DNA of 55,880 nucleotides, taken from contig JAPOSW010000098.1 in assembly GCA_026709505.1 (NCBI GenBank), positions 1 to 55,880 of the forward strand, given 5' to 3'. How positions within the stretch are numbered: position 1 is the first letter of the stretch; each line of letters opens with the position of its first letter. Below the pieces are notes generated by a model. It had not been told where the DNA came from, did not search any database, and worked only from the letters and a program-made list of their open reading frames with translations. Positions 1 through 10,085 of this stretch are shown here, piece after piece. This DNA is from Gammaproteobacteria bacterium. Lineage in GTDB: Bacteria; Pseudomonadota; Gammaproteobacteria; Arenicellales; Poriferihabitantaceae. Made by a program: the position numbers and the translations under genes.

Positions 1-233
1 CGAATCAGCAAGAAATTTTTTAAAAAAGTTGTTGGCTAGTTAAGTATATCGTTCCCAAAAAATGACTTGTTGCCATGTCAGAATGTCTGAAATGAACCAC
101 CCACGCTCGACGAATGAATGCGCCTGACTTTCGAAGCTTGATCACGATCAGCACATTCTGCAAACCAATATCCTCGAAGATCAGCATGCCCAGAATTACG
201 GCTCGCCGAATAGCAAGAACTCTCGAAACACCC

Positions 234-1379
234 ATGCCTCGCTCCTGCAGCCAATGGTCAAGATTAATCCTGATCATGGCCGGCATCCTCATGCTGAGTG
301 CATGTACAACCCAGAAACCTCCACCATCCGGCCTGGGGGACTCCGTCGACTGGAACGAAGTGCCAAGCTGGAGCAATGACCGACACGCCGATTCATGGCC
401 GGCATTGATGAATAATTGCCGAGTTCTCTCCAACCAGCCAGTCTGGGCCCGAATTTGCAGAGCGGCTCAAGCACTTGACAACCCGGATCACAAGCAGGCC
501 AGGGAGTTTTATGAAACCTGGTTTCTTCCGCATGTCGTGCATGGCGCAGATGGCAAATCCACAGGACTCATCACTGGCTACTACGAACCTTTGCTATTTG
601 GCAGCACAGAACCCGATGAAGATTATCGATATCCCATCTACAGACGTCCCGAAAACCTGCTCAAAATCGATCTTTCCGATGTTTACCCAGAACTCAAAGG
701 CAAGCGCATAAGAGGCCGTGTCGAAGGAGGTCGAGTGGTCTCATACTTCACCCGCCAGCAAATCGATTCAGAACAGAACCCGCTTGAGGGCCTGGAACTG
801 CTCTGGCTGAATGACCGTGACGATGTGTTTTTTCTGCACATTCAGGGTTCAGGGCGCATAAGACTGACCGATGGTCGCACTGTGGGTGCAGGCTATGCTG
901 ATCAAAACGGACATCCCTATGTAGCAATTGGCAGAATATTGATTGAGCGGAGAGAGCTCAAACGCGAAGAAGTCACCTTGTTCACGATACGGGAATGGCT
1001 ACGCGACAACCCTGGGCAAGCCCGTGCATTGCTCAACGAAAATCCAAGTTACGTGTTTTTCGAAATCAGGGAAAATGCTGAAGAGGGGCCAATCGGCTCA
1101 ATGACTGCGCCGCTTACCCCTGAACGAAGCATTGCGATTGATCCCTCGGTCATCCCGCTAGGCACGCCAATTTGGCTGCAGACCAGCCTCCCCGACAATC
1201 CCGAAAAGCCCTTCAATCGTCTCTACATTGCCCAGGATACGGGAGGAGCAATCAAGGGGCCATTGCGCGCAGATATATTCTGGGGCAATGGCGATAGAGC
1301 AGAAAGAATGGCTGGACTCATGAAACAGCAAGGCAAACTCATCGCTTTATTGCCCAAAACTGCCTTGGTTGAGGAGTGA
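234..1379 (+). CDS. mltA: Membrane-bound lytic murein transglycosylase A (lipoprotein)
   Basis: Cleaves the MurNAc-GlcNAc bond of peptidoglycan to form 1,6-anhydro-MurNAc ends, acting in the periplasm as an outer-membrane lipoprotein. The frame is open from 114, but the ATG at 234 is preferred. It gives a short basic start, a hydrophobic stretch and a lipobox LSAC with the Cys at residue 24, whereas the longer start puts about 40 unlikely residues before the signal peptide. The 381 aa product matches the family length. The C-terminal 3D-type region carries DTGGAIKG (Asp about 335) followed by RADIFWG (Asp about 347), the conserved acidic catalytic region. GYYEPLLFGS near the N-terminal third is also typical. 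The gene is convergent with rnd. No strong promoter was identified in the bases upstream. Confidence 0.93.
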   Translation: MPRSCSQWSRLILIMAGILMLSACTTQKPPPSGLGDSVDWNEVPSWSNDRHADSWPALMNNCRVLSNQPVWARICRAAQALDNPDHKQAREFYETWFLPHVVHGADGKSTGLITGYYEPLLFGSTEPDEDYRYPIYRRPENLLKIDLSDVYPELKGKRIRGRVEGGRVVSYFTRQQIDSEQNPLEGLELLWLNDRDDVFFLHIQGSGRIRLTDGRTVGAGYADQNGHPYVAIGRILIERRELKREEVTLFTIREWLRDNPGQARALLNENPSYVFFEIRENAEEGPIGSMTAPLTPERSIAIDPSVIPLGTPIWLQTSLPDNPEKPFNRLYIAQDTGGAIKGPLRADIFWGNGDRAERMAGLMKQQGKLIALLPKTALVEE

Positions 1380-1436
1380 CCTCAGGTTCACGTGCTCAGG
1401 TGTTGGACAGCAATGATTGTGGATCAAGCTTTCGAA

Positions 1437-2519
1437 TCAGCCAAACCGTTCCTTCATCGCACTTCCAATCAGTTCATAGCGCCAGCCCTTCATGAGTTTT
1501 GACCGGGCTTGCCCTCGAAGAAGCAGCTCCACGTCCTTGCGACTGCCCAAAAGGCCGTCACTGATTCCATGCTCCCTGGCAACAGAATTCACCATTTTCC
1601 TGGCCTCTTTCACATCCTTTTTGAATTTCTGGTCAAACTGTGCTGTCGAGGCATGATCCCGTTTTCTGGAATTGCCCCCATGCTTCCTGACCATCTCAAT
1701 CAGCACCTGACCGCGCTTCTTGATAGTGCCTTTCCCCAGTGAGGGAACGTGCCACAGTTGATTGATGTTTTTGGGACGACGAAAGCACAGATCAACCACT
1801 GCCTGATTGGACAAAACCCAGCCTCTGGGCCGGTCCCATTTTTGCGCAAGACGTTCTCGCCAGACTACCAGCTCGCGGGCAAGATTCTTCGCGCTATCGG
1901 GCACCTCCAGATTGCTGAATTGATGCCACACATCCTCCGGCTTAATTGTCTGGACAGATTGTTGGACAACGTCCTTGCACTCCTGCCTAAACCATTCGGC
2001 CTTTCCGGATTGCTCCATCTTCGATTCAAGAATGTTGTGAATTTGATCCAGGTAAATCACGTCATTCTTTGCATAATCCATTTGTCTTGATGTCAATGGA
2101 CGTTGACTCCAATCACTCCTGGTCTGATCTTTAGCGATCACAACGCCACAAAGATCATTGACGATGCTGGAATAGCCAACCGACATACTGTAGCCACAAA
2201 AAGCCGCGGCAATCTGGGTATCAAACAAGCCATTGAATATGAAATCCCCCCGTCTCGCCAACGCCTCCAGATCCTGATAGCAGGCATGCATGATCAAGGT
2301 TGTTGCCGGGTTCTCAAACAGCCTGCCAAGCACACTGAGGTTTTTTACACTCAATGTATCAATGCCTACCGTACCGAAACTTGAATGCGCCTGAATCAGA
2401 CATAGAATCGGATAGTAGGTCTGATAACGCATGAATTCGGTATCGATGGCTACCCAGTCGCATCCCTGCCAATCATTGACAAGGCTCCGAAGGCGGTTTT
2501 CTTTATCAATCAGTTCCAT
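1437..2519 (-). CDS. rnd: Ribonuclease D
   Basis: 3'-5' exoribonuclease that trims tRNA 3' ends in the cytoplasm. The DEDDy exonuclease domain fills the N-terminal half: an IDTEFMR motif supplies the first Asp and Glu, HACYQDLEAL the second Asp, and MDYAKNDVIYL the Tyr/Asp pair. An HRDC domain follows, with VVDLCFRRPKNINQL and VPSLGKGT. The frame extends to a TTG at 2537, but the ATG at 2519 has AGAGGG five bases upstream and is the likelier start, giving 360 aa against about 375 in E. coli. It is convergent with mltA and stands apart from the helicase gene upstream. All four acidic residues of the active site appear present. Confidence 0.94.
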   Translation of the reverse strand: MELIDKENRLRSLVNDWQGCDWVAIDTEFMRYQTYYPILCLIQAHSSFGTVGIDTLSVKNLSVLGRLFENPATTLIMHACYQDLEALARRGDFIFNGLFDTQIAAAFCGYSMSVGYSSIVNDLCGVVIAKDQTRSDWSQRPLTSRQMDYAKNDVIYLDQIHNILESKMEQSGKAEWFRQECKDVVQQSVQTIKPEDVWHQFSNLEVPDSAKNLARELVVWRERLAQKWDRPRGWVLSNQAVVDLCFRRPKNINQLWHVPSLGKGTIKKRGQVLIEMVRKHGGNSRKRDHASTAQFDQKFKKDVKEARKMVNSVAREHGISDGLLGSRKDVELLLRGQARSKLMKGWRYELIGSAMKERFG

Positions 2520-2662
2520 AACGCCCTCTTGGCTCAATTACTCTGCATTATGATCATCATGATATCGTGATGTCATGGATTTTCGAGCCATCACGCTGAT
2601 TGATGCACCCGCTTTCTCCATGCCTTCGAAATCGATAAATTCCGATCAAAGCCCTCTTCACA

Positions 2663-5617
2663 TTATGCCGCCCTGCGTCCCCTGCACGAGGGATAGTTCA
2701 CGCACCCTAGGAACGGGCCATACCTTCCATGGCGCTCGACCAGCCATCCGTCCATGCATGTCGGGCAAGTTGGAAATTTCGCCCCGCAATCGCATTGACA
2801 AACTTCAGGTGAATGCCTGTTCCGGAGCGGCAATCCAACACCGCATGCAGGACATGCTGGCAGGCTTGCACCGCAGTTCTTGCGATGCTCGCATGAATAC
2901 CGGGACTTGTTATCCAGCAACATGTGTCCGCCGCACCTTGAGCAGGGATACCTATGGCATCTGGCCTGCCCCAGTTCCGCGATTTCCGTTACGCCATATT
3001 CACTATCTTCAAGCAGTTCGTTCACAAAAACAGACGGCCGATCTTCCCGGGCGATGATAGTGACCGACTTACGGGCCCGGGTGAGTGCCACATAGAACAC
3101 GCGGCGCTCTTCGGCATGCTCGCATGACTCCGACTCAGGAAGAACAAGGTCAAGTAATGGATCGTCGAGAATTTCCGACGGCAAACCCAGACGCCCGCTG
3201 TTGGCATCGAGTATGACGACATGATCCGCCTCAAGGCCCTTTGAGGCATGGATAGTCTTGAAGGATAGAGACAGACTTGCATAACTCTTGGATAAGCGTG
3301 ATAGCTCGACTGGGCGCTGCCAGTTGTAACGTCCAACCAGAAGCACTGTCGTTCTCTCTCCATTTGACCGCTTTGGAATTTGACTCAGGGCCTTTTCGAG
3401 AGAACAACCTCTCCGGTCTTTTCTGCTCCAGAGAATCTGGATTGCCGGTGTACTGGAAGTATCTGCCGGAATTACCTCCTTTTTGATCTGGAAAGGATTC
3501 TTCAGGATGAACCGGCGAGCAGGATATGCGATATTGTCCACACTGCGAAAGGTGCGTCCGAGATCCACGGTCTGGTGAATACCTTCCCGTTTTCCGAAAG
3601 TGCTGCCGAAGGCATGTCCAAAATCACGCATCAGGTGAATATCGGAACCTGAGAACCGGTAAATCGACTGCCAATCGTCGCCCACAGCAAAGATTCGGCA
3701 ATCCGGATTCTGATTTCTGAGCGCAATGAGAAGATCGGCACGTCCTCTCGATATGTCCTGGAACTCGTCCACTAGCAGGTGCCGGTATGGGCTCTGGTAG
3801 CGGTTCGTCCTGACATAGTCCGTGGCCCGGGAAATCATGTCATCGAAATCGATGTGTCTCCCAAGCCGCTTCTGGTACGCTTCGTAAACGTGCTCGAATA
3901 TTTCCAGAAAAGCCAGACTGCGGCTCCTGTCCCTTGTACCTTTTGCCTTGCCATGGCATTTTTCAAGGGTCGCTCCTGATCCCTTGAAGTGCCGAAGGAA
4001 TGTGCCAAGGGTTCCAGTAAAGTCGTCGAACTGCCCCATGTTTTTAAGCCGAGAGAGGATTTCCTGCGTCGACATGGGATTCAGGGGCACGTATGGAGAC
4101 AGCTTTTCCTCCAGGGAATGTAGAAGTTTACCCTCAGATTTCTCGTAGCTGAAGGTCTCTACCAGCTTTGTGCCATGCCGGGCATGTACTGCCCGCTTCC
4201 ATGTCATTTCCTCCAGATATTTCGCCCGGTCGACATAGGGAGCCGTTGTCAGGTACTCGTTTCCGTTCAAGTCCTTCACTCGCCTCACGCCGAAATGTTC
4301 AATGTAGATACCGCTTTCCATCAGCCGGAAATCCGGCGTGTAGTCCTTCCTGCCATTGGCAGGCAGTTCATGCTCATAGACTGGCTCGTACTCGTAGGCA
4401 ATGCCGTTCATGCACAGCCAGTTGGCAATCTGCAGTTCCTCGAAACTTCGGACCTGTTCCCCCTGAAGGGTTCTCAATTCATGATTCTCGACATAGCTGA
4501 AATATTCGTGTGGGGTCTCGAAATCCCACTTGCTCCTGTCGGGCACAAGGAATTCGCTGAACCAGCGCAGTATCAGGAAGGCGATCTTTCTGTTACGGCT
4601 TGCCAGATCGAGCACGATCTCCTTGAGAAGAACCTTGAATGTCTTGTCATCGGTGGCATGCGCAGCAAGCGGAGGTTTTCTTCCCTCGGCCTGGGCGATT
4701 ATGTCATAGGCCAGCTTGTGAAACGTCATCGCCGCAACCTTGGAATTGCAACGCTGCCGTATGCGCTCCGACATCTCTTCCGCCGCATTGCTCGCGAATG
4801 CCATCAGCAGAATCTCTTCCGGCTTTCGGATGCCTCGGCTGATCAGGTATACGGCCTTGGCCGTGATCACGCTGGTCTTCCCGGATCCAGCACCTGCCAG
4901 TACAAGCGTGGCATCCTCGTCGCAAATCACGGCCTGCCTCTGTTCCTGAGTCAAGGGATTTTGTTCAATGATTCTGAAGAAGTCAGCCATTTCCGATATT
5001 TCTCTATCCATGAAACACTCAATGGCCTTGTCTCGAAAGCCATACGGTGATTGATGAAATTCGCTGGCCTTCTTGAAGGGCTCCAGCATCTCCGGGGGCA
5101 ATGCGGCGTCTGGCAAATCTTCAGGCAGGATCCGAAAGATCTCCTCGGCCTTCTGCCAGAACGGCTCTACGAGACAGGCCGCCGGGAAATTTCTCGGCGA
5201 TTCGAGTCTGTCGACAACAGCTGCAAGCGACTCAATGGAATCCAGATGAGGTCCAATCTCACGCCGCCACATCTCCTGCCATGCCTCGTTCAGCGCATGA
5301 ACGAATGACTCCGCCTTGCCCTTTGCCAGACAGGAAAATACTATCCTGGCCTGACCGATAAGCGGGATTTCAATCACGCCTCTTCGAAAGGTTTTGACGC
5401 AGACACTTGACAGTCCGGAAATTTCCGACAATGGAATGGTTCTTGGGCGAAGCCCGAGAACCACCAGCCCCTCGCTGGCAAGTCCCAGCCCAACCCTGGC
5501 ATCTCCCGCAAGGAAACAGAAAATTCTGGAGACCAGTCCACGTTTCGCCTTCATGATCCGAACAACAGGCTGAAAAAATGGAGGAAGCCATTCTTTAGTC
5601 GATTCTGCAAAACTCAA
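2663..5617 (-). CDS. Large UvrD/Rep-type helicase with nuclease-like insert and zinc-finger tail
   Basis: Superfamily 1A DNA helicase related to helicase IV (HelD), probably a 3'-5' translocase in repair or recombination. The N-terminal ~220 residues resemble the HelD leader. Walker A GAGSGKT lies near residue 241. DEFQDI near residue 615 and VGDDWQSIYRF near 645 are helicase motifs II and III. GLEADHVVILD and VALTRARK near the C-terminus are motifs V and VI. Between motifs I and II an extra segment around residues 395-455 contains YEYEPVYE, DYTPDF and YIEHFG, which resembles PD-(D/E)XK-type or Vsr-like nuclease folds. The last ~90 residues hold repeated CxxC pairs and end in a topoisomerase-I-like zinc finger (GRYGPFLGC). 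At 984 aa it is about 300 residues longer than E. coli HelD. The start is a TTG with a weak ribosome site, so the true N-terminus may lie further in. Confidence 0.85.
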   Translation of the reverse strand: MSFAESTKEWLPPFFQPVVRIMKAKRGLVSRIFCFLAGDARVGLGLASEGLVVLGLRPRTIPLSEISGLSSVCVKTFRRGVIEIPLIGQARIVFSCLAKGKAESFVHALNEAWQEMWRREIGPHLDSIESLAAVVDRLESPRNFPAACLVEPFWQKAEEIFRILPEDLPDAALPPEMLEPFKKASEFHQSPYGFRDKAIECFMDREISEMADFFRIIEQNPLTQEQRQAVICDEDATLVLAGAGSGKTSVITAKAVYLISRGIRKPEEILLMAFASNAAEEMSERIRQRCNSKVAAMTFHKLAYDIIAQAEGRKPPLAAHATDDKTFKVLLKEIVLDLASRNRKIAFLILRWFSEFLVPDRSKWDFETPHEYFSYVENHELRTLQGEQVRSFEELQIANWLCMNGIAYEYEPVYEHELPANGRKDYTPDFRLMESGIYIEHFGVRRVKDLNGNEYLTTAPYVDRAKYLEEMTWKRAVHARHGTKLVETFSYEKSEGKLLHSLEEKLSPYVPLNPMSTQEILSRLKNMGQFDDFTGTLGTFLRHFKGSGATLEKCHGKAKGTRDRSRSLAFLEIFEHVYEAYQKRLGRHIDFDDMISRATDYVRTNRYQSPYRHLLVDEFQDISRGRADLLIALRNQNPDCRIFAVGDDWQSIYRFSGSDIHLMRDFGHAFGSTFGKREGIHQTVDLGRTFRSVDNIAYPARRFILKNPFQIKKEVIPADTSSTPAIQILWSRKDRRGCSLEKALSQIPKRSNGERTTVLLVGRYNWQRPVELSRLSKSYASLSLSFKTIHASKGLEADHVVILDANSGRLGLPSEILDDPLLDLVLPESESCEHAEERRVFYVALTRARKSVTIIAREDRPSVFVNELLEDSEYGVTEIAELGQARCHRYPCSRCGGHMLLDNKSRYSCEHRKNCGASLPACPACGVGLPLRNRHSPEVCQCDCGAKFPTCPTCMDGWLVERHGRYGPFLGCVNYPSCRGRRAA

Positions 5618-6464
5618 TTCCGTTTGAACAAGAAACCCTGTAAAACTTTAGCTAGCCTGTACACAAACCGATCAATATCCAGACATGGGATAGTTTGCCA
5701 TGTGTCTTTCCGATGTAGTGGAACGCTTTTCGCCTTGAACGCAAAGCCCGCTTGGCCTGTTGCCCCATCAAGGTTTGAAGCACCGCCCAAAGTGACCGGT
5801 GGAAGGGGGTACATTCCAATTCGGGCAATTTATCCAATCATGGGCAACCGGCAATTGAACCCAGTTTATTTTGGCTCTACTTCCTCCTTGCCACCCCTGA
5901 GATAATGATATAGCAATAATTGATCAAAATCAGTTAGACCCTTGCAAAGCCATGCGAAATGCATGTCGATAACCTCTCTTAACCATAAATCAGGCTAAAT
6001 CTTGTTGGGTTATGTTTCGTTATGCAACTCAATCAGTCCGCGGATTAGCTTGGCTTGGCCTTTTTCAAGAGTAATCTTCATGTTCATATCTTAGTTAAAA
6101 AGCGGACTTGGAACTGTCAGCAAAAGTGGTTTCATTTACTACCTCATGTTTTTTTGATGTTTTCCCGGCATCGTGCATCGATGTCTTTCGTTTTCAGGAA
6201 ACAGTTTCCAGTCGGTCAACTTGCGAAATTCGGGATTCCTTTTTATCAGCCTCGACTGTTCCGAAAGCTGGGCAAGCACTTATTTATGACCTGCCTAGCA
6301 ATTTATCGCAAGCAATCTTTTCGGGACATGTTTTCATGCAAAGTAACCAGCCATGATTCGAGACAATTAGTTTCATGGTTCCATGGCAATTTAGACAATC
6401 TTGCAGTTCAGTGAACTTGCATTTGATGGTAATGGTATCATTGCTACTCTCATCAATCTGCTGA
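5618..6464. other. Gene-free stretch between helicase and membrane-protein genes
   Basis: About 850 bases without a recognisable gene. Several short open frames occur on both strands, but none has a convincing ribosome site, domain or codon pattern. The right part should hold the promoter of the 6465 gene. No repeat, tRNA or clear terminator was seen. Confidence 0.5.
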
Positions 6465-6992
6465 ATGAAGTACATGATATCCCTATTTCTGAACATGTGC
6501 CTGTTCCGGGCGAAGCCCGAGGACCTGCCTGTCTCAAAAAACCTGCTGATGCACTGCATAGCGGCCGCGACCGTCGCATTCATGATACGCAACATCATGC
6601 TGACGGACAGCGGTGGCGCAGTGGCCTACGCGCTGATCCAAGGCGCCATGCTTGGAATAAGCCTGTACCTGTTTCTCAAGGTCTACAAAAAAACCGAACG
6701 CTGGCTCCAGGCCGCATCCGCACTCTATGGCTGCTCGGCCTTCATGGTCGCAATTGCACTGCCGATTCTGGCCTTTGCAGGTCCGGACGTCATTTTTGAT
6801 TCCACGTTGGATTTAACCAAAATTCTCGTCGTCATCACCAGCTTCTGGTACTTCATCATTACTGTTTTCATCCTCAAGGAAACGCTGGAAATCGGGAAAT
6901 TTGCCGGTTTCGGGATGGCCATCCTCCTGGAAGTCATGATTGGCATTGCGATGGCTGTAATGACCGGTCTTATGGGAACCCCCGTAAATTGA
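6465..6992 (+). CDS. Multi-pass inner-membrane protein of unknown function
   Basis: A 175 aa protein with about five hydrophobic segments (near residues 28-45, 52-70, 82-102, 118-138 and 150-170) joined by short polar loops. No catalytic motif was recognised. Its TGA stop overlaps the TTG start of mpl, so the two are probably translated together. Small membrane proteins of this kind can belong to the Yip1 or DUF families, but the sequence alone does not decide. The ATG at 6465 is used; another in-frame ATG lies three codons later. Confidence 0.7.
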   Translation: MKYMISLFLNMCLFRAKPEDLPVSKNLLMHCIAAATVAFMIRNIMLTDSGGAVAYALIQGAMLGISLYLFLKVYKKTERWLQAASALYGCSAFMVAIALPILAFAGPDVIFDSTLDLTKILVVITSFWYFIITVFILKETLEIGKFAGFGMAILLEVMIGIAMAVMTGLMGTPVN

Positions 6993-8350
6993 AAATCTTC
7001 ATCGCAGGGATATGCGGCACCTTCATGGCCGGCATTGCCCAGATCGCCGAACAACTCGGAGTTCAGGTAACCGGATGCGATGACAATGTCTATCCGCCGA
7101 TGTCCACGCGTCTTGCCGATGCGGGAATCGCGGTCAAAAAGGGGTATAGCCCCGACTGCCTGGATACAGACATAGACTTGGCTGTCATCGGCAACGTACT
7201 CTCCAGAGGGAATCCGCTGGTCGAGTCAATCCTCGAAAGAGGGCTTGCCTACACCTCCGGAGCACAGTGGCTGCACGATCATGTACTGACACGCCGAAAT
7301 GTGATTGCCGTCGCCGGAACACACGGGAAAACCACCACCGCATCCATGATCGCATGGATACTCTCCCAAGCCAATATGGATCCGGGCTATCTCATTGGCG
7401 GACAACCGGGAAACTTCGCAAAAACGGCAGAGCTGGGTTCCTCGGAGTGGTTCGTGATTGAGGCGGATGAATATGACTGCGCATTTTTCGACAAGCGCTC
7501 TAAATTCGTCCACTACCATCCGCATGTCGCAGTGCTCAACAATCTCGAGTTTGACCATGGGGATATTTACGACAGTGTCAAGGATATTAAAAAACAGTTC
7601 CATCATCTCTTGCGAATTGTTCCACCCAATGGAGTGGTGGTTGCCAACCGGGACGACCGCAATGTTCTGGATGTGCTGGACAGGGGTTGCTGGAGCCCGG
7701 TAGAATTCACCTCATTGCGTCAACATCAGGCCGACTGGCATGCAAAAGTGCTGAACCGCGATCATTCCCGGTTTGATATTTACTGCAAACGACAGAAGGT
7801 CGGCTCCGTGAACTGGCAATGCATAGGGGCGCATAACCTGCGAAATGCGCTGTCTGCGATTGCGGCTTGCCATGCCGCTGGGGTAGCAACCGATACAGCA
7901 TGCACGGCTCTGGAAGATTACATTCCTGCGAAACGACGGCTTGAATGCCTCAGCAAAACCAAGACCCTTTGCCTTTACGAAGACTTTGCCCACCACCCTA
8001 CGGCAATTCGAGTGACCCTGGAGGCCTTGCGAAGCAAGCACCCTGACTCCAGAGTCATAGCGATCATCGATCCCGGTTCAAACACCATGTCTTGCGGAAT
8101 GCATGGCGATGCCCTGGGTCGATCCCTCAAGGGTGCTGATCAGGCGATATTCTATGTATCCCGGGATCTCGCCTGGAATCCAAATGCAATGAAAACCAAG
8201 ACCCCGACCCTAACCTGTCGGAATCATGAACAGGTTCTAGAGGCATTGCAATTGAATTTGGCAGACAATACCGTTATCATTTGCATGGGCAACCGCAGTT
8301 TCGACGGGGTTCCGGCATGGCTTGCACAACAACTCGAACCCTCATGCTGA
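6989..8350 (+). CDS. mpl: UDP-MurNAc:L-Ala-gamma-D-Glu-meso-DAP ligase (murein tripeptide recycling)
   Basis: Attaches recycled L-Ala-gamma-D-Glu-meso-DAP tripeptide to UDP-MurNAc in the cytoplasm, returning wall fragments to peptidoglycan synthesis. The 453 aa length is normal. The N-terminal Rossmann domain opens with IAGICGTFMAG. The Mur-ligase ATP site VAGTHGKTTT lies near residues 108-117. WFVIEADEYDCAFFD and LNNLEFDHGDIY are typical of Mpl and MurC. YEDFAHHPTAI marks the C-terminal domain. The start codon is TTG and shares two bases with the stop of the upstream membrane-protein gene, indicating translational coupling. Mpl rather than MurC is chosen from the HHP motif and the GxCGTFMAG opening. 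Confidence 0.95.
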   Translation: MKIFIAGICGTFMAGIAQIAEQLGVQVTGCDDNVYPPMSTRLADAGIAVKKGYSPDCLDTDIDLAVIGNVLSRGNPLVESILERGLAYTSGAQWLHDHVLTRRNVIAVAGTHGKTTTASMIAWILSQANMDPGYLIGGQPGNFAKTAELGSSEWFVIEADEYDCAFFDKRSKFVHYHPHVAVLNNLEFDHGDIYDSVKDIKKQFHHLLRIVPPNGVVVANRDDRNVLDVLDRGCWSPVEFTSLRQHQADWHAKVLNRDHSRFDIYCKRQKVGSVNWQCIGAHNLRNALSAIAACHAAGVATDTACTALEDYIPAKRRLECLSKTKTLCLYEDFAHHPTAIRVTLEALRSKHPDSRVIAIIDPGSNTMSCGMHGDALGRSLKGADQAIFYVSRDLAWNPNAMKTKTPTLTCRNHEQVLEALQLNLADNTVIICMGNRSFDGVPAWLAQQLEPSC

Positions 8351-8392
8351 AACCTGTACCAATCACTCCGACCACTGATCCTGTATGCGATT

Positions 8393-9085
8393 ATGAATGA
8401 CGCTCCAAAACCTGCAATTCAACCGGTCTTGACCGCCGTTTTTTTTATTTTAGCCATGCTCGCACTGACAGGTCCGGCACATTCTCAGAGCACCCAGCCC
8501 GAAGAAGCTTTCATCAAGGATGGACACTATACCGAGCTTGAGCAGGTCCAGCCGGTTCAGACTGGAGACAAGATCGAGGTGCTTGAAGTCTTCTGGTATG
8601 AATGCCCGCATTGTTATCGATTGCACCCAGTCATCAGCGAATGGCTGAAGACCAAGCCGGATACCGCTGAATATATTCCCATGCCGGTCTACTTCAATGC
8701 GGAGCGCAATGAATTTACGGCACGAGCATTCTATACCTTTGAAGCTCTGGACAAGCTCGATCCACTGCACGGCATGATGTTTCATGCCATTCATGATGAG
8801 AGACGCTCTTTCGGCAGCAAGGAAAATCTGGCGGCATGGGCTGAGCAATACGGCGTAAGCGGCGAAGATATCGTCAATACCTTTGACTCTTTTGCAATCG
8901 ACAGCAAAATCAATTTCTCAAAAGTCATGACGCGTCAGTACGGCATTACCGGTGTCCCGACCATCATCATCGATGGTCGCTACATGACTTCCGTATCCCA
9001 TGCCGGCAATCATGAAAACCTGGTTGACGTCATCAATTTCCTGATTGAGAAGGCGCGCCAGGTCCGTCTCGAACTCGGCGAGTAG
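8393..9085 (+). CDS. dsbA: Periplasmic thiol:disulfide interchange protein DsbA
   Basis: Introduces disulfide bonds into exported proteins. The 230 aa precursor begins with a signal peptide whose hydrophobic core is VLTAVFFILAMLAL, with probable cleavage after AHS. The thioredoxin-fold active site CPHC is at residues 71-74. The cis-Pro loop is GVPTIIIDGRY, and the helical insert lies between. The length matches proteobacterial DsbA. It lies 42 bases after mpl and just before the glycerophosphodiesterase gene, so it may share their transcript. No DsbB gene is visible in the window. Confidence 0.94.
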   Translation: MNDAPKPAIQPVLTAVFFILAMLALTGPAHSQSTQPEEAFIKDGHYTELEQVQPVQTGDKIEVLEVFWYECPHCYRLHPVISEWLKTKPDTAEYIPMPVYFNAERNEFTARAFYTFEALDKLDPLHGMMFHAIHDERRSFGSKENLAAWAEQYGVSGEDIVNTFDSFAIDSKINFSKVMTRQYGITGVPTIIIDGRYMTSVSHAGNHENLVDVINFLIEKARQVRLELGE

Positions 9086-10058
9086 CCGCTTGTCGAAAAG
9101 CCGGACTGGAGTTCTGCAGAGGATCCAGCCCGTAAGCTTGAAAATCCCTCAAAAGCCCAAAATACACGGGCATCGGGGAGCGCGAGGCCTCCATCCCGAA
9201 AACACGCTGCACTCCGTCTCGTCTGCAGCCAGCCTGGGCTCGGATGCCATTGAAATCGATGTCTGGGTCTCCAGGGACGACCGGCTGATTGTTCACCATG
9301 ATGCAAGGCTCTCACCGGCAATTGCTCGAGATGCAGATGGATTATGGGTTGAAGAAGAATTGCCAATCCGTGACTTGAAGGCAATCGACCTATCCGGGTA
9401 CGACGTTGGGCGGATCAACCCGAACTCGGAATATTTTGCCAGATTCCCCGAGCAGACCCCTTGTGATGGACAAACTATCCCATCGCTCGAGGATGTCGTC
9501 AATCTGCTACGGGAAATGGATTCCGACATCGAAATCAATATCGAGCTGAAAAGTGCAGTTGATGACCCATCGTTGATTCCTCCGGTTGAGCGATACATCG
9601 AAATCACGGCCAGGGAAATCTTGGATCTCGGCATTGCTGAACGAGTCCTTGTGCAGAGTTTTGACTGGAGATTGCCGCTCGGCATCAAGTCAATGCTAAC
9701 TGATCTGAGGATTGGCTTGTTGAGCGACCAGGCTAATCGGCATGAGCATTCGGCTGGTGAAAAGCATCCATGCCCAGACTCAACAAACTCGCCAGAGAGC
9801 TACGGCAGGCTAAGTGACTTGCCAGGCCTTGTGGCTGATCTGGGCGCCAATGTCTGGTCCCCGAACTTTGCAGACATCGAAGCCGATTTACTTGCAAAAG
9901 CGCATCGAGACGGACTTGAAGTTTGCGTCTGGACGGTCAATCGCATCGAACATATGCAAGACATGATGAATTTGGGAGTCGATATCATCACTACTGACTA
10001 CCCCGACCGCCTGATTGATCTCAGAGCTTGCTGGACAACCCAGATGAACCCTGACTGA
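9045..10058 (+). CDS. Glycerophosphodiester phosphodiesterase
   Basis: Hydrolyses glycerophosphodiesters to an alcohol and glycerol-3-phosphate (GDPD family, TIM barrel). HGHRGARGLHPENT holds the first catalytic His and the Arg, EIDVWVSRDD the metal-binding acids, and VHHDARL the second His. NIELK and VCVWTVNR are the typical inner-strand and C-terminal motifs. The longest frame is listed, beginning at a TTG inside dsbA. No good ribosome site supports it, and the TTG codons at 9090 (just after dsbA) or 9138 are equally plausible, the latter beginning close to the domain. No secretion signal is apparent, so a cytoplasmic UgpQ-like role is favoured. Confidence 0.88.
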   Translation: MRRRARSVSNSASSRLSKSRTGVLQRIQPVSLKIPQKPKIHGHRGARGLHPENTLHSVSSAASLGSDAIEIDVWVSRDDRLIVHHDARLSPAIARDADGLWVEEELPIRDLKAIDLSGYDVGRINPNSEYFARFPEQTPCDGQTIPSLEDVVNLLREMDSDIEINIELKSAVDDPSLIPPVERYIEITAREILDLGIAERVLVQSFDWRLPLGIKSMLTDLRIGLLSDQANRHEHSAGEKHPCPDSTNSPESYGRLSDLPGLVADLGANVWSPNFADIEADLLAKAHRDGLEVCVWTVNRIEHMQDMMNLGVDIITTDYPDRLIDLRACWTTQMNPD

Positions 10059-10085
10059 AATCAGTTCACAAGGTTAGAGTCCTGA

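Noticed and set aside
114-233. Extra N-terminal 40 residues of mltA
   Set aside because: They place a non-signal sequence before a good lipoprotein signal; the ATG at 234 fits better.
5624-5905. Open frame in the 5.6-6.4 kb gap
   Set aside because: No domain, ribosome site or codon pattern, and overlapping frames on the other strand are equally open.
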